From positions 577,257,549 through 577,321,548 of the forward strand of contig NC_056749.1 in assembly GCF_019279795.1 (NCBI RefSeq): DNA of 64,000 nt, given 5' to 3'. Shown here one piece after another: positions 10,085 to 21,815 of the stretch (its first letter is position 1; every line of letters begins with the position of its first letter). Under the pieces are notes generated by a model. The model worked only from the letters and a program-made list of their open reading frames with translations, was not told the origin of the DNA and searched no databases. The stretch is from Protopterus annectens (Eukaryota > Chordata > Ceratodontiformes > Protopteridae). The position numbers and the translations under genes were made by a program.

Positions 10085-12375
10085 AAAGATGCCTTCTATT
10101 TGTCATGCCTTTAGTCACCAGGTCCTGGTAAAAAGGAAAAATAAATTGCTGTTAAAAGGAATGATAAAAATATTCTTTTAAGGGGGGCCTTATCTGTTAA
10201 AACAAAACAGATGTATATTTCCCTTCCTCATCATCTTCATCCTCCAAATTAAACAAAAAAGAGGAGTCAGTCGATGCCAGCTTCTTCCACAGCACAGACC
10301 AAAAAACATAGAACTTTGGTTCCCTCCGTCTCTGCAGACCCAACAGTTTCTAAAAAGTCTACTTTGATGCCGATTTTTGGCACAGAAACTGACATCTCCA
10401 CTGGTGCTGAAGTTATCAGAACAAATATTAGACCAGTCTATGGAGCCAACAGCCTCTGTGCCATCTTCTATTGTGGCACCGATATCTTCAGATCCAACGG
10501 AATGCCCTGAATTTTCATTCTTTGGTAGACACAGGACAAGATATTCCCCATCTATACATCCCTTTGCTGGTCAGTTACCCAGCCCATTTTTGGAATGACT
10601 AAAATCATCCTCTACCCAGTCAATTTGTTCTACTAGGAGCCTGACAGAAATAGACATGTTGAGGTTAGTGGATCATCTCCTTGCGGCCAGGTGACTAGTG
10701 CATCCTTGGTTCCAGCCCCTTTGGGTGCTGGATTCCCTTCTTCTGTGACCTCTGCCACTCTTCCTCCTCTAACTTACTCTGAGGCCTTGGAGATTTCGGT
10801 TGCGAGTTTTCCGATAGTGTTTTGGTTCAGATGAGATCTGCATGTCTGATACCAATTTCTACCCTGAGATCTTCGGCTCTTTTGGATCCGGAGAACACTT
10901 TGGGTCATAGCTATGCTGTCAGCTCCAAGGGACGGGACTCTGTTTTTTCCAAGCTGTTTATGCACTTTGGGGCTTTGGCATGTGTTAGCTCTACCCTGGC
11001 TTCAGCTTCATGAGTGGCTTCTTCAGTGACCATGGTTTTGAAGTGGTCTTCCTCATTTCTGGACTCCCTTCCCTCTTCTGGGGGGCAGCCTTCCAGGCTA
11101 TAGAGAGGGCTTTGGCCCAGTATAGTCATTCAGTTGGTTCCTTCCCTGTTAGACCAGTTTCCTGATCATCCTCTCAACCAGAGCTTACTCCAAACTCAGC
11201 ACCTGGGCAGCGAGTGCCAAAACCACAGGAGACACCTATTCAGGTATTGTCCTCTTCTGATACCTCCCCAGATTGCCACACTGAGGTGGTTCCTCAGAAC
11301 AGGAAGTTTAAGAAACACTTAGATTTCCTGTTGGAATCCATCGTAAAAGACACTGTTTTTGATGAGGATGAGGGTTCATCATGGTCACTCCTGGAATACG
11401 TCTGTTTTGGAGACATCTTTGAGATCTTACAGAGGGGTGGTTGCATGTTCCAAAAGCCCTCTTCAGAGAAATCAGTGTACCTGCAGGCCTTCGGTGCTTA
11501 ACTATCTACTACTTGGGTTGCTCTGCCTGCTGATGAGCCCATTACGTTGATCTTGCAGCTGATATGGAAGGTTCCATAGAATCTATCCCCAAGAGGCCAG
11601 ACAAAAATGTTATCTGCGCCAGAGGACCATCAATTTTATGCAAAGGAATTGCTAGTAGATGCCATGGTGGTAGCAGTGGCCACAAAAAAGGAACTGGCAG
11701 AGGAAAGTTCCATTATCCATCCTCCCAATAGAGAGTCGGGGGGGGGGGGATTTATAGGTTTGGAAAGCGGTTTTATGCTTCATTGACCTTTTCATTGCTG
11801 TCTTTGACCTTTTATAGTGCAGTTCACCAGACTTCACAGGGAACTGATTAAAGAGCTATTAGATTCCCTGGCAGGAACCATATCTGAAGAGGTCCAAGAT
11901 AAGGTTGCTTCTCAGCTGGCCACTCGAGTCCATTTCTAATTCGTCCATGAGGATCATAGCACATGCAGCTAAAGGGATGACTAGAACAATGGGAATCAGG
12001 CGTAGCAATTGAGGCTCACTTGGATGTGCTTGTGCGAATTTGCAGAGCCATTCAAGTCTTCATTTGTCAATGCACCCTTTGACGGATTGTCCCTTTTTGG
12101 CCCTAAAGTTCGCAAAACTTTGTCCAGGTGTGAGAACGAAAGACCTTTTCTGTTGTAGGTGTGCATTTTTTCTACTCCTCAATGATCCTACTCCAGGAAT
12201 CAGAGGAGTGGGAAAATGTGGTTCAGAAAGTCCCAAGGGCTTTTTCAAGACACATGTGATGGTGAGTCTCCCAGGGGCGGGGAGGGCTTTAACGGAAGAT
12301 GCCATACATTCGGCAGAGGTAGTCTGCAAATTCTGGGACTCCTTTCCTGGCAAACCCTACCAGTGCTCCTTTAAG
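10085..12375 (+). pseudogene. D2 gag, heavily decayed
   Basis: Remnants in order: ICHAFSHQVLVKRKNKLLLKG (about 10100-10165), which is the end of the N-terminal zinc region; the S/P-rich linker (10274-11200); the acidic stretch FDEDEGSS and SFGDIFEILQRGG (about 11350-11440); VDAMVVAVATKKELAEE (about 11655-11705); FTRLHRELIKELLDSLAGT (about 11823-11880); the NAPFDG and FGPKV blocks (about 12068-12110). The glycine-rich tail ends with FPGKPYQCS at about 12375. Gag would form the particle and bind the RNA. Many frameshifts and stops break it, and the first CxxC pairs are not readable. Confidence 0.7.
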
Positions 12376-13047
12376 GAGGCCCAGTTGCTTTTCCCTGGAA
12401 GCGGTGAGGGGGCGTCTATGCTTGCACCAACATGGCTGGCTTCAGATAACTTCAGATGTTTGGGTGTAAAGGATTATAACCGGAGGATACACCATTTCCT
12501 TTCTTTCTCTTCCAAATAATTCCAACAAAATCCCTGATGATCCACCTAGTCAGAGAAAAACCAGCATTACTAGAAATTCAAAAACTGCTACAAAGTCATC
12601 CAAGAGGTCCCACCAGACTAGATAGAACTGGAATTTACTCAAGATTCTTTTTAGTACCTGAGACTACAGGGGATTGGAGACCAGTTTTGCATCCGAGTGT
12701 TTGGAACAAGTCCATTCGATAGACAAAATTCCGGATGGTCACAGTTCAATCTGTTCTCAGTTTCTAGGGAAGAACATTTGATTTGCTAGATAGATCTCTT
12801 GGATGTATTTTACCACAAAGAAATGGACAAGCACTCCAGGAGGTTTCTCTGCTTCCATCTGGGAGACTCATCATTAGTTCAGAGCTCTGCCCTTTGACCT
12901 CACCACAGCCCCAGGGTGTTCACCAAATGCATGGCAGCAGCAGCTCAGTTGAGACTGCAAGGATTCTGGATGTTTCTGTATTTAGATTGGCTCATTAATG
13001 CTCCCACCTGGCATCTACTAGAACAAGCAAGAAACTATGTTCTCCAG
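12376..13047 (+). pseudogene. D2 reverse transcriptase, N-terminal half
   Basis: This is the RT fingers and palm: KLLQSHPRGPTRLDRTG, SRFFLVPETTGDWRPVL (12580-12690), then YHKEMDKHSRRFLCFHLGDSS-type residues (about 12810-12865) and VFTKCMAAAAQLRLQGFWMFLYLDWL (about 12916-12995). The catalytic motif reads LYLDWL with one Asp missing relative to YLDDWLL. The sequence is cut at 13047 by PLE2 and resumes near 16440. It is non-coding through frameshifts. Confidence 0.75.
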
Positions 13048-13759
13048 CCAAAACTAAAATCTGTATCCAGGAAAAGGTCAAGCCAAAACACAAGAAAAAA
13101 TGTGTAAATTACAATATGTACTTGACAACACCATAGCTGAAACAAAATAACTTTAATATGTAAATGGTGGGTGCTTTTGTGGTACAACACACTGCTTCTT
13201 CAGACCAGTAACATTACAAAAGTGCATTACACCTGCTTTTAAAATCAAACAACCAATCAGCTACTAATAATCAATTGAGGAAAATTATTCTTGTCCAAAC
13301 AAAACACTCAAAAAGTGCACAAATCAAACTACAGACCTGTGCCACATAGCCAATCAGAGTAATTAGGTATGTGCACAAATCGCAGTTCAAGTTGAGCCTT
13401 CATGGCCAATCAACCTAAAGCAGGAAGTGTTGCTTTCATTCATAGTAAGCTAACCGATCAAATAACTATCTCTGAACACAGATCAAAATACAAATCTAGG
13501 CTGTAATAGCCAATCAAATACAACAGGAAGAAATGCTTTCATACATAAACTATAATCATGAAGCTAAACAAATAGTAAACTTATCGTCTCAAGCCACAAT
13601 TCTTTATTACAGGTTTTGCAGATAAAGTTTCATTTAAACCAAGAAAGCGGTCAGCTTTTAGACACACAATCCAGTTCAGCACACTCACTGCTATTCCTTG
13701 TATCACCCTCCCCCAAATTTAAGTGCACAATTTGTAAAACTAAAAATCTAAAAATATGA

Positions 13760-13930
13760 TCAGCCCCATAGTCGTTCGCATGCCTTGCCAAAGCTTTCTT
13801 GCTACAGCTTCTACGTCTACGTACATCATTGTGTTCTAAAATTCTCTTTGAAAAGGCGATGCGTCTTCCCTACACAAAAACATTAACAAGCCTGACACTT
13901 CGCATAGTAAACAACATTCATTGTCTGACA
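13760..13930 (-). pseudogene. PLE2 left-arm GIY-YIG endonuclease fragment
   Basis: Reading from 13930 down, the minus strand gives the cysteine-containing CQAC stretch, a GIY-YIG-like FVGKTHR segment and a piece corresponding to the right arm's KDRILEHND. It lacks the RT part and is frame-shifted. The endonuclease of PLEs cuts the target DNA. This copy is a truncated remnant and mirrors the plus-strand copy at 15480-15952. Confidence 0.6.
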
Positions 13931-13939
13931 GAATAAAAG

Positions 13940-15384
13940 TTCAAAAAAGCGCATAATTCAGAAGGGAAGACAGCAATGGTCAAGTGGGATAAGCTGATTC
14001 TACCAATTGAACAAGGTGGACTAGCATTACCTAATTTGAGGAGGTATTTTAGAGCAACACAGTTAAGGCTCTTATACACACAAGCAGAAAACAAAAGTAG
14101 AAAGGAATGATGCTGACACAGGGAGGAAGCTCAAGAAATAAGAAATTGGGATTTTGGATGCAGACTCTTAACCAAAATCATGCAGAGTATTATATTCATA
14201 AAGTAGCAGGGAGCATTCTAAGAACCAAACCAGCACAAGAATGGAGAAGAGGTTTTGATAGAGATGACTGTGGTCAGAGATGCAGATAATAGCAAGAGGG
14301 GGCTGAAACTTATTGGAGAAAATTGGCAAATAACCAAGGTATTGGGAGCAAATAACTACTAAGGGAAAGGTACTAGAATGGGTACAGGCCAATAATTTAT
14401 TTGGACTGCAGGTTAAAGATTGCCTTCCCTATCAAGGATTGATATCAGAGTACAGGCAAAGAGAGAGAAATATGGGGCTCCTAAATGAAATACTAGCACT
14501 GGTAGAGTTTTTAATAGAATCTAGAACAGAAACTGTTAAAGGAATAATTAGTAAAGCATATAAAATATTGCATGACCATTATAAGAATCGGAGGAGATTA
14601 GAAAGGATTTGGAAGCGATTGGATAATTAATTCACAGAGACAATGGGCAGATATATGTATATCTCCCAAATATGCAACAAAGTCTAGAAGATTTAGGATC
14701 TTTGCCTGGAAGTGTTTACATAGGTATTTTTATACCCTAAGACTCCAAAGAATTTTTCCTCAGGTGGATAGCAAATGTTGGAGGTGTGACGGGCAAGGAG
14801 GTGGTAGATGGGAACATATTTTTTGGGAGTGTAGTGAGCTGGCAGACTTTAGAGATTCCCTGCAGACCACTCTGTCTGAGATGCTGGGTGAGTATATTGG
14901 ACTGACTGGGGACATGATTTTTTTTTTGTTATGCTACAGTATCAGAATTGCCTAGACATAGTAAAGACTTGCGGAGTCTAATTATTGTGGCTGCCAAAAC
15001 AGCAATTACTACAAAATGGAAGTCAAAGTCTAGACCAACTTTACTAGCAGTAGTGAATATAGTAAGAGGTAAAACTGGAATTGGGATCTTTAGAAAAGGG
15101 AAGGGAGTAAACTACATAGAAAAAAATGAGAATTGTGGGAACAATATATGCAGAGCATGAATGAGGTTTGAGGCGGGATTTGAATGAGCCATATAATGCT
15201 TAACTGAGAATGACTGGATGGTTTAAGTGATGTATAATGTTTGTAACTACAGTTGCTTCAATGGTGTCTGTGATGTAATCTGTTTGCACCTGAAGTAGCA
15301 TTTTGTATGTTTTTCATTTACATAATTGTATGACTGCCTTTGTCATATGTGAAAATTTAATAAAGATGTTTGAAGGGGGAAAAA
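13940..15384 (+). mobile_element. L1-like LINE 3' end (L1-1) inserted in PLE2
   Basis: This is a 5'-truncated L1-type LINE on the plus strand. It carries the C-terminal part of ORF2 and a 3' UTR ending near AATAAAGATGTTTGAA with a short A-rich tail (about 15357-15384). It sits between the two PLE2 arms. Its boundaries are approximate, and I could not define a clear target duplication. The same family occurs on the minus strand at 28440-28899 and 40967-42960. Confidence 0.75.
13946..15160 (+). pseudogene. L1-1 ORF2 C-terminal region
   Basis: The frame starts with KWDKLILPIEQGGLALPNL (about 13980-14040), the conserved L1 block after the RT thumb (GGLxLPDL). Broken stretches follow, then KSRRFRIFAWKCLHRYFY (about 14680-14742), and a cysteine motif CWRCDGQGGGRWEHIFWEC (about 14775-14840), the typical L1 ORF2 C-terminal CxxC...HxxxxC. 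Frames 14439-14630, 14764-14955 and 14948-15160 are the readable pieces. ORF2 would nick DNA and reverse-transcribe; this copy keeps only the tail and has many stops. Confidence 0.75.
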
Positions 15385-15479
15385 ACTTTGGTATATTTAG
15401 AAAAGAACTTTTGGATCCTGTGCCTACATTTTTCTTTTTGCAACAGCGTTTCATTGAAACGACAACTATGCAATACGAA

Positions 15480-15952
15480 TTTTGACTCTGAAGTAGCCTT
15501 ATCTGTTTGTGAAGACGCATTTCCTTGTAGATCTTGCAGTGCATGCAGCCACATTTGGTTTGGCAGTCCGTTTCTACATATACCAACGAACATGTTTTTT
15601 TTTGCTGACTGTAGGACTATGAATGTTTACTATGAGAAGTGTCAGGCTTGTAAATGTTTTTATGTAGGGAAGATGAATCACCCTTTCAAAGACAGAATTT
15701 TAGAACACAATAATGTACGTAAAAGTTGTAGCAAGAACCCTTTGATGAGGCATGTGAATGACTGTGAGGCTGATCATATTTTTAAATTTCTAGTTTTAAA
15801 AGTTCACTTAAATTTGATGGAGGTGATAGTGGGAATAGGACAGTGTGTGCTGAAGTTAAATGGATCATGTGTCTAAAAGCTGACTGCTTTCCTGGTTTAA
15901 ATGAAGCTTTATCTGTCGAACCTGTACTAAAGTATCATGCTTTAAGACACTA
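15480..15952 (+). pseudogene. PLE2 right-arm GIY-YIG endonuclease fragment
   Basis: The frame reads CRSCSACSHIWFG (Cys cluster before the endonuclease, near 15525-15565), then MNVYYEKCQACKCFYVGKM (GIY-YIG core with YYEK and FYVGK, near 15618-15675), KDRILEHNN and LMRHVNDC. After a frame shift it ends in FPGLNEALS and a stop near 15952. The order and the FPGLNE end match the C-terminus of the PLE1 protein (FPGLNEYLS). The upstream RT is absent. The nuclease domain cuts target DNA in intact PLEs; this one is truncated. Confidence 0.75.
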
Positions 15953-16439
15953 AGTTTACTATTCGTTTAGCTTCATGATTATAGTTTATGTATGAAAGCA
16001 TTTTTTCTTGTTGTATTTGATTGCTGTTGCAGCCTAGATCTGTATTTTGATTTGTGTTCATAGGTATTTCATTGGTTAGCTTACCATGAATGAAAGCAAC
16101 ACTTTTTGCTTTAGGTTGATTGGCCATTATGGCTCAGCCTGAACTGTGATTTGTGCACATTGGTAATGATTCTGATTGGCACAGATCTGTAGTTTGATTT
16201 GTGCACTTGTTTTGATTGGATAAGAACAATTTCTCATTTAATTATCTGTAGCTGATTGGTTGTTTCTGATTATAAAAGCAGGTGTGTTACACTTTTTTGT
16301 AATTTTACTGGTCTGAAGAAGCAGTATGTTGTACCTCGAAAGTGCTCACCATTTACATTTTATTATTTTTATTAGTTATTTTATTATTTCAACCATGATG
16401 TGTCAAGTACATTTTGGAATTCTTAACTATGTTCTCCAG

Positions 16440-17239
16440 TCAACCTGAGGATTACCGTAAATTAACAAAAAAATCACAGCAGACTCCAACACAAACTTGA
16501 GTTTATAGGAGCGGTGCTAAATACCAATACTTGCATAGCCTCACTTCCCTTTCAAAAATTGAAAAAGATCAAGGCCCAAGTGAAAAAGATTCTCAGAAAG
16601 AAGGGAGTAGATGCATGACTAGTCTTGCAGGCCTTGGGTTCGATGACTGCTGCCATTACATTAGTTCCTGTAACAAGATTTCACATGAGAATTCTTCAGT
16701 GGCTTCTAGCTTCTCAGTGGTCCATTCTATATTGGCCAGTGTCTGATCAGATTTTGATTACCAGTCATTGCAAGAAAGACCTAGCTTGGTGGATTCAGTC
16801 AGATGAAATTCTCTTGGGCTGTCCCCATCTCAACTCCAAGCCATAGTGACCACAGACACCTCCCAGATGGGGTGGGGGGCATTATCTGGGCAAGACCGTC
16901 CAAGGTACTTGGTCACCCCTAGAGCCCAGCTCGCATGTCAGTGTTCTTTAGCTGAGGGCTGTGCTTTTAGCATTGCAGGCCTCTCAAACTGCTCTTCCCT
17001 CAGGAACGATTGCATTTCAAATGGACAGTATGTCGGTAGGTTGGTACATCGAGAAGAAGGGAGGAACCAAGTCGTATTCCCTTTTTCATGAAGCTCTGTG
17101 GCTGTCAGTGGGCAATCTCTTCCAACAGTTTTCTTATAGCAATGCATATTCCAGGGAGTTCCAGTGTGATAGTGGACAAACTGAGCAGATGCTTTCTCCT
17201 GCCTCAGAAGTTGTCTCAATTGCAAAGTGGAAAGGAAGA
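16440..17239 (+). pseudogene. D2 RT thumb and RNase H (after PLE2)
   Basis: Continues the D2 second gene. The thumb reads QALGSMTAAITLVPVTRFHMRILQWLLASQW (about 16625-16725) and LITSHCKKDLAWW. RNase H starts with VTTDTSQMGWG (near 16840-16875); its ELRA and QMDSMSVGWYIEKKGG blocks are split over two frames (16961-17070). SSSVIVDKLSRCFLLPQ follows, and the sequence is cut at 17239 by D3. Several frameshifts are present. DSMSVGWY replaces the usual TDNMSVVWY. Confidence 0.75.
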
Positions 17240-17400
17240 ATGTGAGAGTGTTCAATCTCGCCGTTTGTTCTTACACCTGGGTCCGGAGCCGATCCCCGGC
17301 TCCGTGTCGGCCACTTGGCAAGCTCTGCATAGAGAAGAAGCTCGAGACCAACCTAACTCCCACAATCCCCCTCTGCCTTTACCTCAGATCTAGTTTGCCG
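17240..17400. repeat. D3 left terminal inverted repeat
   Basis: From about 17253 it pairs with the right repeat (23198-23337): shared blocks include ATCTCGCC, TGTTCTTACACCTGGGTCC, the hairpin CGGAGCCG-atcc-CGGCTCCG, and AGATCTAGTTTG. The first 13 bases are specific to the left tip and recur only in the ICR. Confidence 0.85.
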
Positions 17401-17732
17401 CTGCAACGTTCGCATCAGATTGATGAGCTCGAGCAACCTCAAGCTAAGATTTATAATTTTCTTATATTTCTCCTAAATTTTTTTCTAAAAAAATTGTCTT
17501 TAAGTGACTGTGTGTGTTAGTAGTGTTTCGAGGAATTCTCGGTTCCGTATAAAGTCTTTTTATATACTTTATTAGAGTTTTCCCTCGGGGCCTACCCCAC
17601 CCTTTAACTTGGATTGACTACTGGATTGACTTTTTTTACAGGATTTGACAAAAAGTTTTCTGGATTAGACAAAATTACTGGACTTGACATAATATTGACT
17701 ATTTCACTGTTAGCTGTACCTAAATTTGTGAC

Positions 17733-19917
17733 ATGTCTGAGAAAGCTAAGTCTGGCTTTAAACGCTGCCAATGTGGGCAGAAGATGTCGGTGACTGATAA
17801 TCATAGTTCCTGCATCTACTGTCTTGGCCCTCTCCATCTGCAAGAAGACTGCTCAATCTGTCATTCTTTCAGTGGAAGGGTCATGACAGATAGGCGCAGG
17901 AAACTTATGGATAGAGGGCATTTGAAGCCTGCTTTTCAAGAGGCTCTGGATGCATCAGACCAGACATCCAAATCCTCGAAGGAATCGAAGACGTCTGAGC
18001 CCAGGTCATCGGCTCCGAGCTCTTCAGTCAAAGTTCGATCACCGGTTCCACAGACTTCGGGGCCGAGTGTTGAACTGTTGTCAGTTTCCGAGCCTCGAGT
18101 CTTGGAACCGGTGACAGAGCTCCCTCCCCCGGCACTGTTGAGGTCGGCTCCATCTTCGATTCCTTCGACGCGCTCTTCCAGGCCCCTCTCCGACACCGAT
18201 GTAGACCGTGTGGTGCTGAAATTAATGGAGAATACGGCCTTATCCAAACTCGTCTCTGTCTCCTCCCAGTTGGTGTCGAGACTCGAAGGCCTTCCCTTAT
18301 CTCCACCTGTTCCTCCTCCGAGACCTATCCAGTCTTCGGAGCCGGGAGAGGCTGATCTGGTGATTGTGGAGCCCTTTGTGCCAGAACCGTCTTTTTCTCG
18401 GTCGGCTCCGTTCACCTCGACTCCGTCGGAACCGGTACCGGAGTCTCGGAGCCGAAGATCCATCCTTGGATCTGGGACTGAGAGTCGGACCGATGTTTCG
18501 TTCCGACGCTCCTCTCGGGCCTCTGCTCGGATCGATTCTGCTCCGTCCTCAGGGTCGATGCCTTGGTGCCTGTCTCGGGATTCTTCTGATTTCCTCGAAC
18601 CGGGAGATACCTCGACTCGGGACCAGGGGCCTTCGACCTCATGAGGAAGGTGTTGTCTACTCAGACAACCACGCCAGCAGAAACAGCTTCTCCTTCCCAT
18701 AAAGGACAGTTATCCTCCTCTGCACCCACGGCTACATCTAAGCGCCTAGCACCAGTGTCTCAGCCACCCCTGGAGGGTGCCCCTCTTCCTCGGAGGCTTC
18801 TTTGGATGCCCCCGAGGAAGTTCCGAGGAAAAGATTGTCTAAGAGGAGACACTTAGATTCTCCACAAGAATCATTGACATCGGACACCGACTTGGATGAG
18901 TCAGAAGGGTCCCCAAAGTCACCCTCAGAGGATGTCTCTTTTCTGACATCCTGGAGATCCTAAAGCAGAGAGGTGATTGGCAATCCTCCCCCTTCTGAGG
19001 ATGAGTCAGTCTTGCTGAAGGCATTCGGTGCTCGCCCTTCCTCCTCCTGGGTCACTCCGCCCTTCGATGAGTTGGAGCTGATTGCTCGAAGGGCATGGGA
19101 GACGCCTGACATGGTGGAGCCAGTCCCTAGAAAGCCTAACAAATATATTACTGCCCCTCAGGATAAGGCTTATCTGACAAAGGAAGTGCCAGTGGCCGCT
19201 ATGGTGGTGGCAGCGGCCACGAAAAAGGAGATGTCTGAATCTTCCTCATCTGTCCATCCGCCTAACAGAGATTCTAGGACTATGGACAGGTATGGGAAGC
19301 GCATTTTTAGTTCAGCGGCTTTTTCTATGCGATCCCTGAACTATTTGACCCACTTCACACGGCTACAGAGGGATCTAATCAAAGAGTTGGGAGATACCCT
19401 CCAGGGTACTACAGATGCTGCTGTCTCAGAGAAGGTTACAGCACATCTCAATACCCTTACATCTATTGAACTCGTCCATGAGGCTGATCTCATACGCGGC
19501 GAAGGATCGAGTAGGGCAGCAGCTTCAGCGATTGCTCTTCGTAGACCATCCTGGATGCGCTTATGATCATTTGCGGAGGCCTTCAAGTCTTCCTTTACTA
19601 ACGCCCCATTTGATGGTGCCACTCTCTTTGGCCCCAAAGTAAAGGAGACCCTTACCCAGTGTGAGCAAGAGGGAAAGACTCTGTCTGCTGTCGGAGTCCA
19701 TTTTTCCACCCCATCCAGACCGTACCCCAAAGGGCAACGTGGTGGAAAAATGTGGTTTCGAAAACCCCAAGGTTCTTTCCCAGGCACACAGGGTGATGCC
19801 CTCTCTAGAGGCAGAGGAGGGGGCAGAGGTGGAAGACGCCGCCCTGGCGGCAGAGGGGGTCCGCAAAACCAAGGTGACAGGGATACACCCCCTGGGAAAC
19901 CTTTCCAGCACTCCTGA
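17733..19917 (+). pseudogene. D3 gag
   Basis: The ATG at 17733 begins MSEKAKSGFKRCQCGQKMS, an N-terminal Cys-rich region (C-rich start, CIYC, CSICHSF) seen in all copies. A long Ser/Ala/Pro/Glu linker (to about 18640) follows, then an acidic block TSDTDLDESEGS (about 18876-18915), the conserved core (ESVLLKAFGA, FDELELIARRAWETP, VVAAATKKEMSESS, LNYLTHFTRLQRD; 18990-19380), and an RG-rich tail to the stop at 19917. It would be the particle and RNA-binding protein. The initial CxxC is CQCG, and there are frameshifts near 18630, 18855, 18950 and 19565. Confidence 0.85.
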
Positions 19918-21815
19918 GAAGAGGCCCGACTGTCCTACTCTGGAGGCAGTCGGGGGTCGCTTAGCTTTATACCCTCAGGCCTGGCAAAGTCTTACATCAG
20001 ACAATTGGGTAAAAAGCGTTGTTACCAGAGGCTACAGAATACCCTTCCTATCGCCCCATTCCAAGAAAAGACTCCCAGATGTGCCGCCCCATCTGCGAGG
20101 CCCTGCAGCTATAGAAATTTCAAAGCTGCTAGAAAGAAGAGTCATCCAACCAGTCCCAGCAGACCAAAGAGGATTCGGAACTTACTCAAGGTTCTTTTTA
20201 GTTCCAAAAAAGACAGGGGACTGGAGGCCAATTCTGGACCTGAGCAAACTCAATACCTTCGTCAAGAAAGAAAAGTTCCGGATGGTCACGCTTCAATCAA
20301 TCCTTCCATTTTTACAGAAGGACGACTGGATGTGCGCAACAGATCTGAAGGACGATACTACCACATCAAAATGGCCAGGGCGTCCAGGGATCACTTATGC
20401 TTCGGCTGGGAGCCAGTCACTTTCAGTTTCGAGCTCTGCCCTTTGGTCTGACCTCAGCCCCCAGGGTTTTCACCAAATGTATGGCAGTGGTAGCATCTCA
20501 CTTGAGACGCCTGGGATTCCAGGTGTTTCCGTATCTGGACGACTGGCTCCTTTCTGCCACCACCCAGCGTCAACTGATTCAGGCCAGGGATTACACACTA
20601 CAGCTTTGTGTTCAACTCGGAATTTCCGTAAATTTCGAAAAATCTTTACTACAGCCATCACAGCATATCTTATTCATAGGAGCAGAATTGGATATGCGTT
20701 GTTTAGTTCTAAGGCTTCCTCCGGAAAGGATAGCCTCACTACAAAGCCACATATCTCTCCTTCTGTCATCCAGAAAATCCCCAGCAAAGCTGGTTCTGAA
20801 GGTCTTGGGTCTCATGGCAGCTTCTCTCATTGTGATACCCTTGGGAAGACTGCACATGAGAGTTCTACAATGGCTACTGTTTGCACAATGGTCGTTCCAA
20901 CAGCTACCTCTGACACACGAAATTCTAATCACAAACACATGCAAATCACACCTAGCCTGGTGGCTCCGGACTTGCAATCTTTCCAGCGGAAGACCATTTG
21001 TGCTACCCACGCCGACAGCTACGGTTACCACGGACGCTTCCCTGATAGGGTGGGGGGGCATCTTTCAGGGACAGACAGTCCAAGGCGAATGGACCAATTT
21101 AGAGTACAATCTGCACATCAATGTTCTAGAGTTGAGGGCAGTGTTTCTAGCATTGCAACACTTTGCTCCCCTTCTTCCTCTAGGGACTATTGCAGTTCAG
21201 ACGGACAACATGTCCGTAGTCTGGTACATAAACAAACAAGGGGGAACCAAGTCTTATCAGCTATGCAGAGAGGCCATGAGAATCTGGCAATGGGCGGAGT
21301 CCACGGGTCGCTTTCTGATAGCAACACACATCCCGGGGTCATCCAACGTCATAGCCGACAGGTTGAGCAGAACAATCCTGTTGCCTCACGAGTGGTCCCT
21401 CAAACAGTCAGTTGCGAAGGAGATTTTTCGCAAATGGGGCCAGCCTTCCTGCGATCTTTTTGCGTCTCCAATGAACGCCAAATGCAGGAGCTATTTTGCC
21501 CTATTACCCCCTCCAGGGGAAGTCCCCAGGAACGCTCTGGTTCACGATTGGCCCCCGGGTCTCCTTTACGCTTTTCTTCCCTTTCCCCTGATTACAAAGT
21601 TTCTGCAGAAAGCCAACAACCTGCAAAGGACAATTATCCTCATTACCCCATTCTGGCCTCGTCAAATCTGGTTTCCCTTTCTTCTGGCACACCGCATTCG
21701 GGAACCCTGGATCCTGGACCCGGAGCCGGATCTACTGACCCACTCGTCAGGGGCTCCTCACCCCTCGCTACTTTCACTCCAACTAGCAGCTTGGCTGCTC
21801 CGCTTCCCTACTTAG
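19918..21815 (+). pseudogene. D3 RT, RNase H and Dam-like methyltransferase gene
   Basis: RT starts with EAVGGRLALYPQAW (19950 on), TYSRFFLVPKKTGDWRPIL and FRMVTLQSILPFL. Two 1-base losses near 20355 and 20400 break it. From 20397 it is open for 472 codons: QFRALPFGLTSAPRVF, the intact catalytic FPYLDDWLL, RNase H (VTTDASLIGWGG, INVLELRAVFLALQ, TDNMSVVWYINKQGG, GSSNVIADRLSR), and the Dam-like part (CDLFASPMNAKCRSYF, VHDWPPGLLYAF, ILITPFWPRQIWF), ending at 21815. It overlaps gag's end upstream and the recombinase downstream. No ATG is evident at its start, so frameshifting or another recoding step is likely in the active ancestor. Confidence 0.9.

Larger units (their letters stand above)
13048..16424. 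mobile_element. PLE2: inverted pair of truncated Penelope-like ends with 15-bp target duplication
   Basis: D2 sequence AACTATGTTCTCCAG occurs on both sides (13033-13047 and 16425-16439), so this block entered as one insertion. The left arm (about 13048-13930) reads on the minus strand and the right arm (about 15385-16424) on the plus strand. They share the same 3' UTR and GIY-YIG coding end in opposite orientation, the usual inverted organisation of truncated PLEs. The arms are separated by an L1 3' end. Each arm holds a CTGAAGAAGC fold (16318 on plus; near 13198 on minus) like the hammerhead-type fold of PLE1. Confidence 0.8.

Noticed and set aside
17936..18700. 254-codon minus-strand frame in D3 and similar ones at 48630-49910 and 61455-62368
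   Set aside because: They are antisense to gag. The TCGGCTCCG/CGGAGCCGA composition keeps the opposite strand open, and no motif is present.
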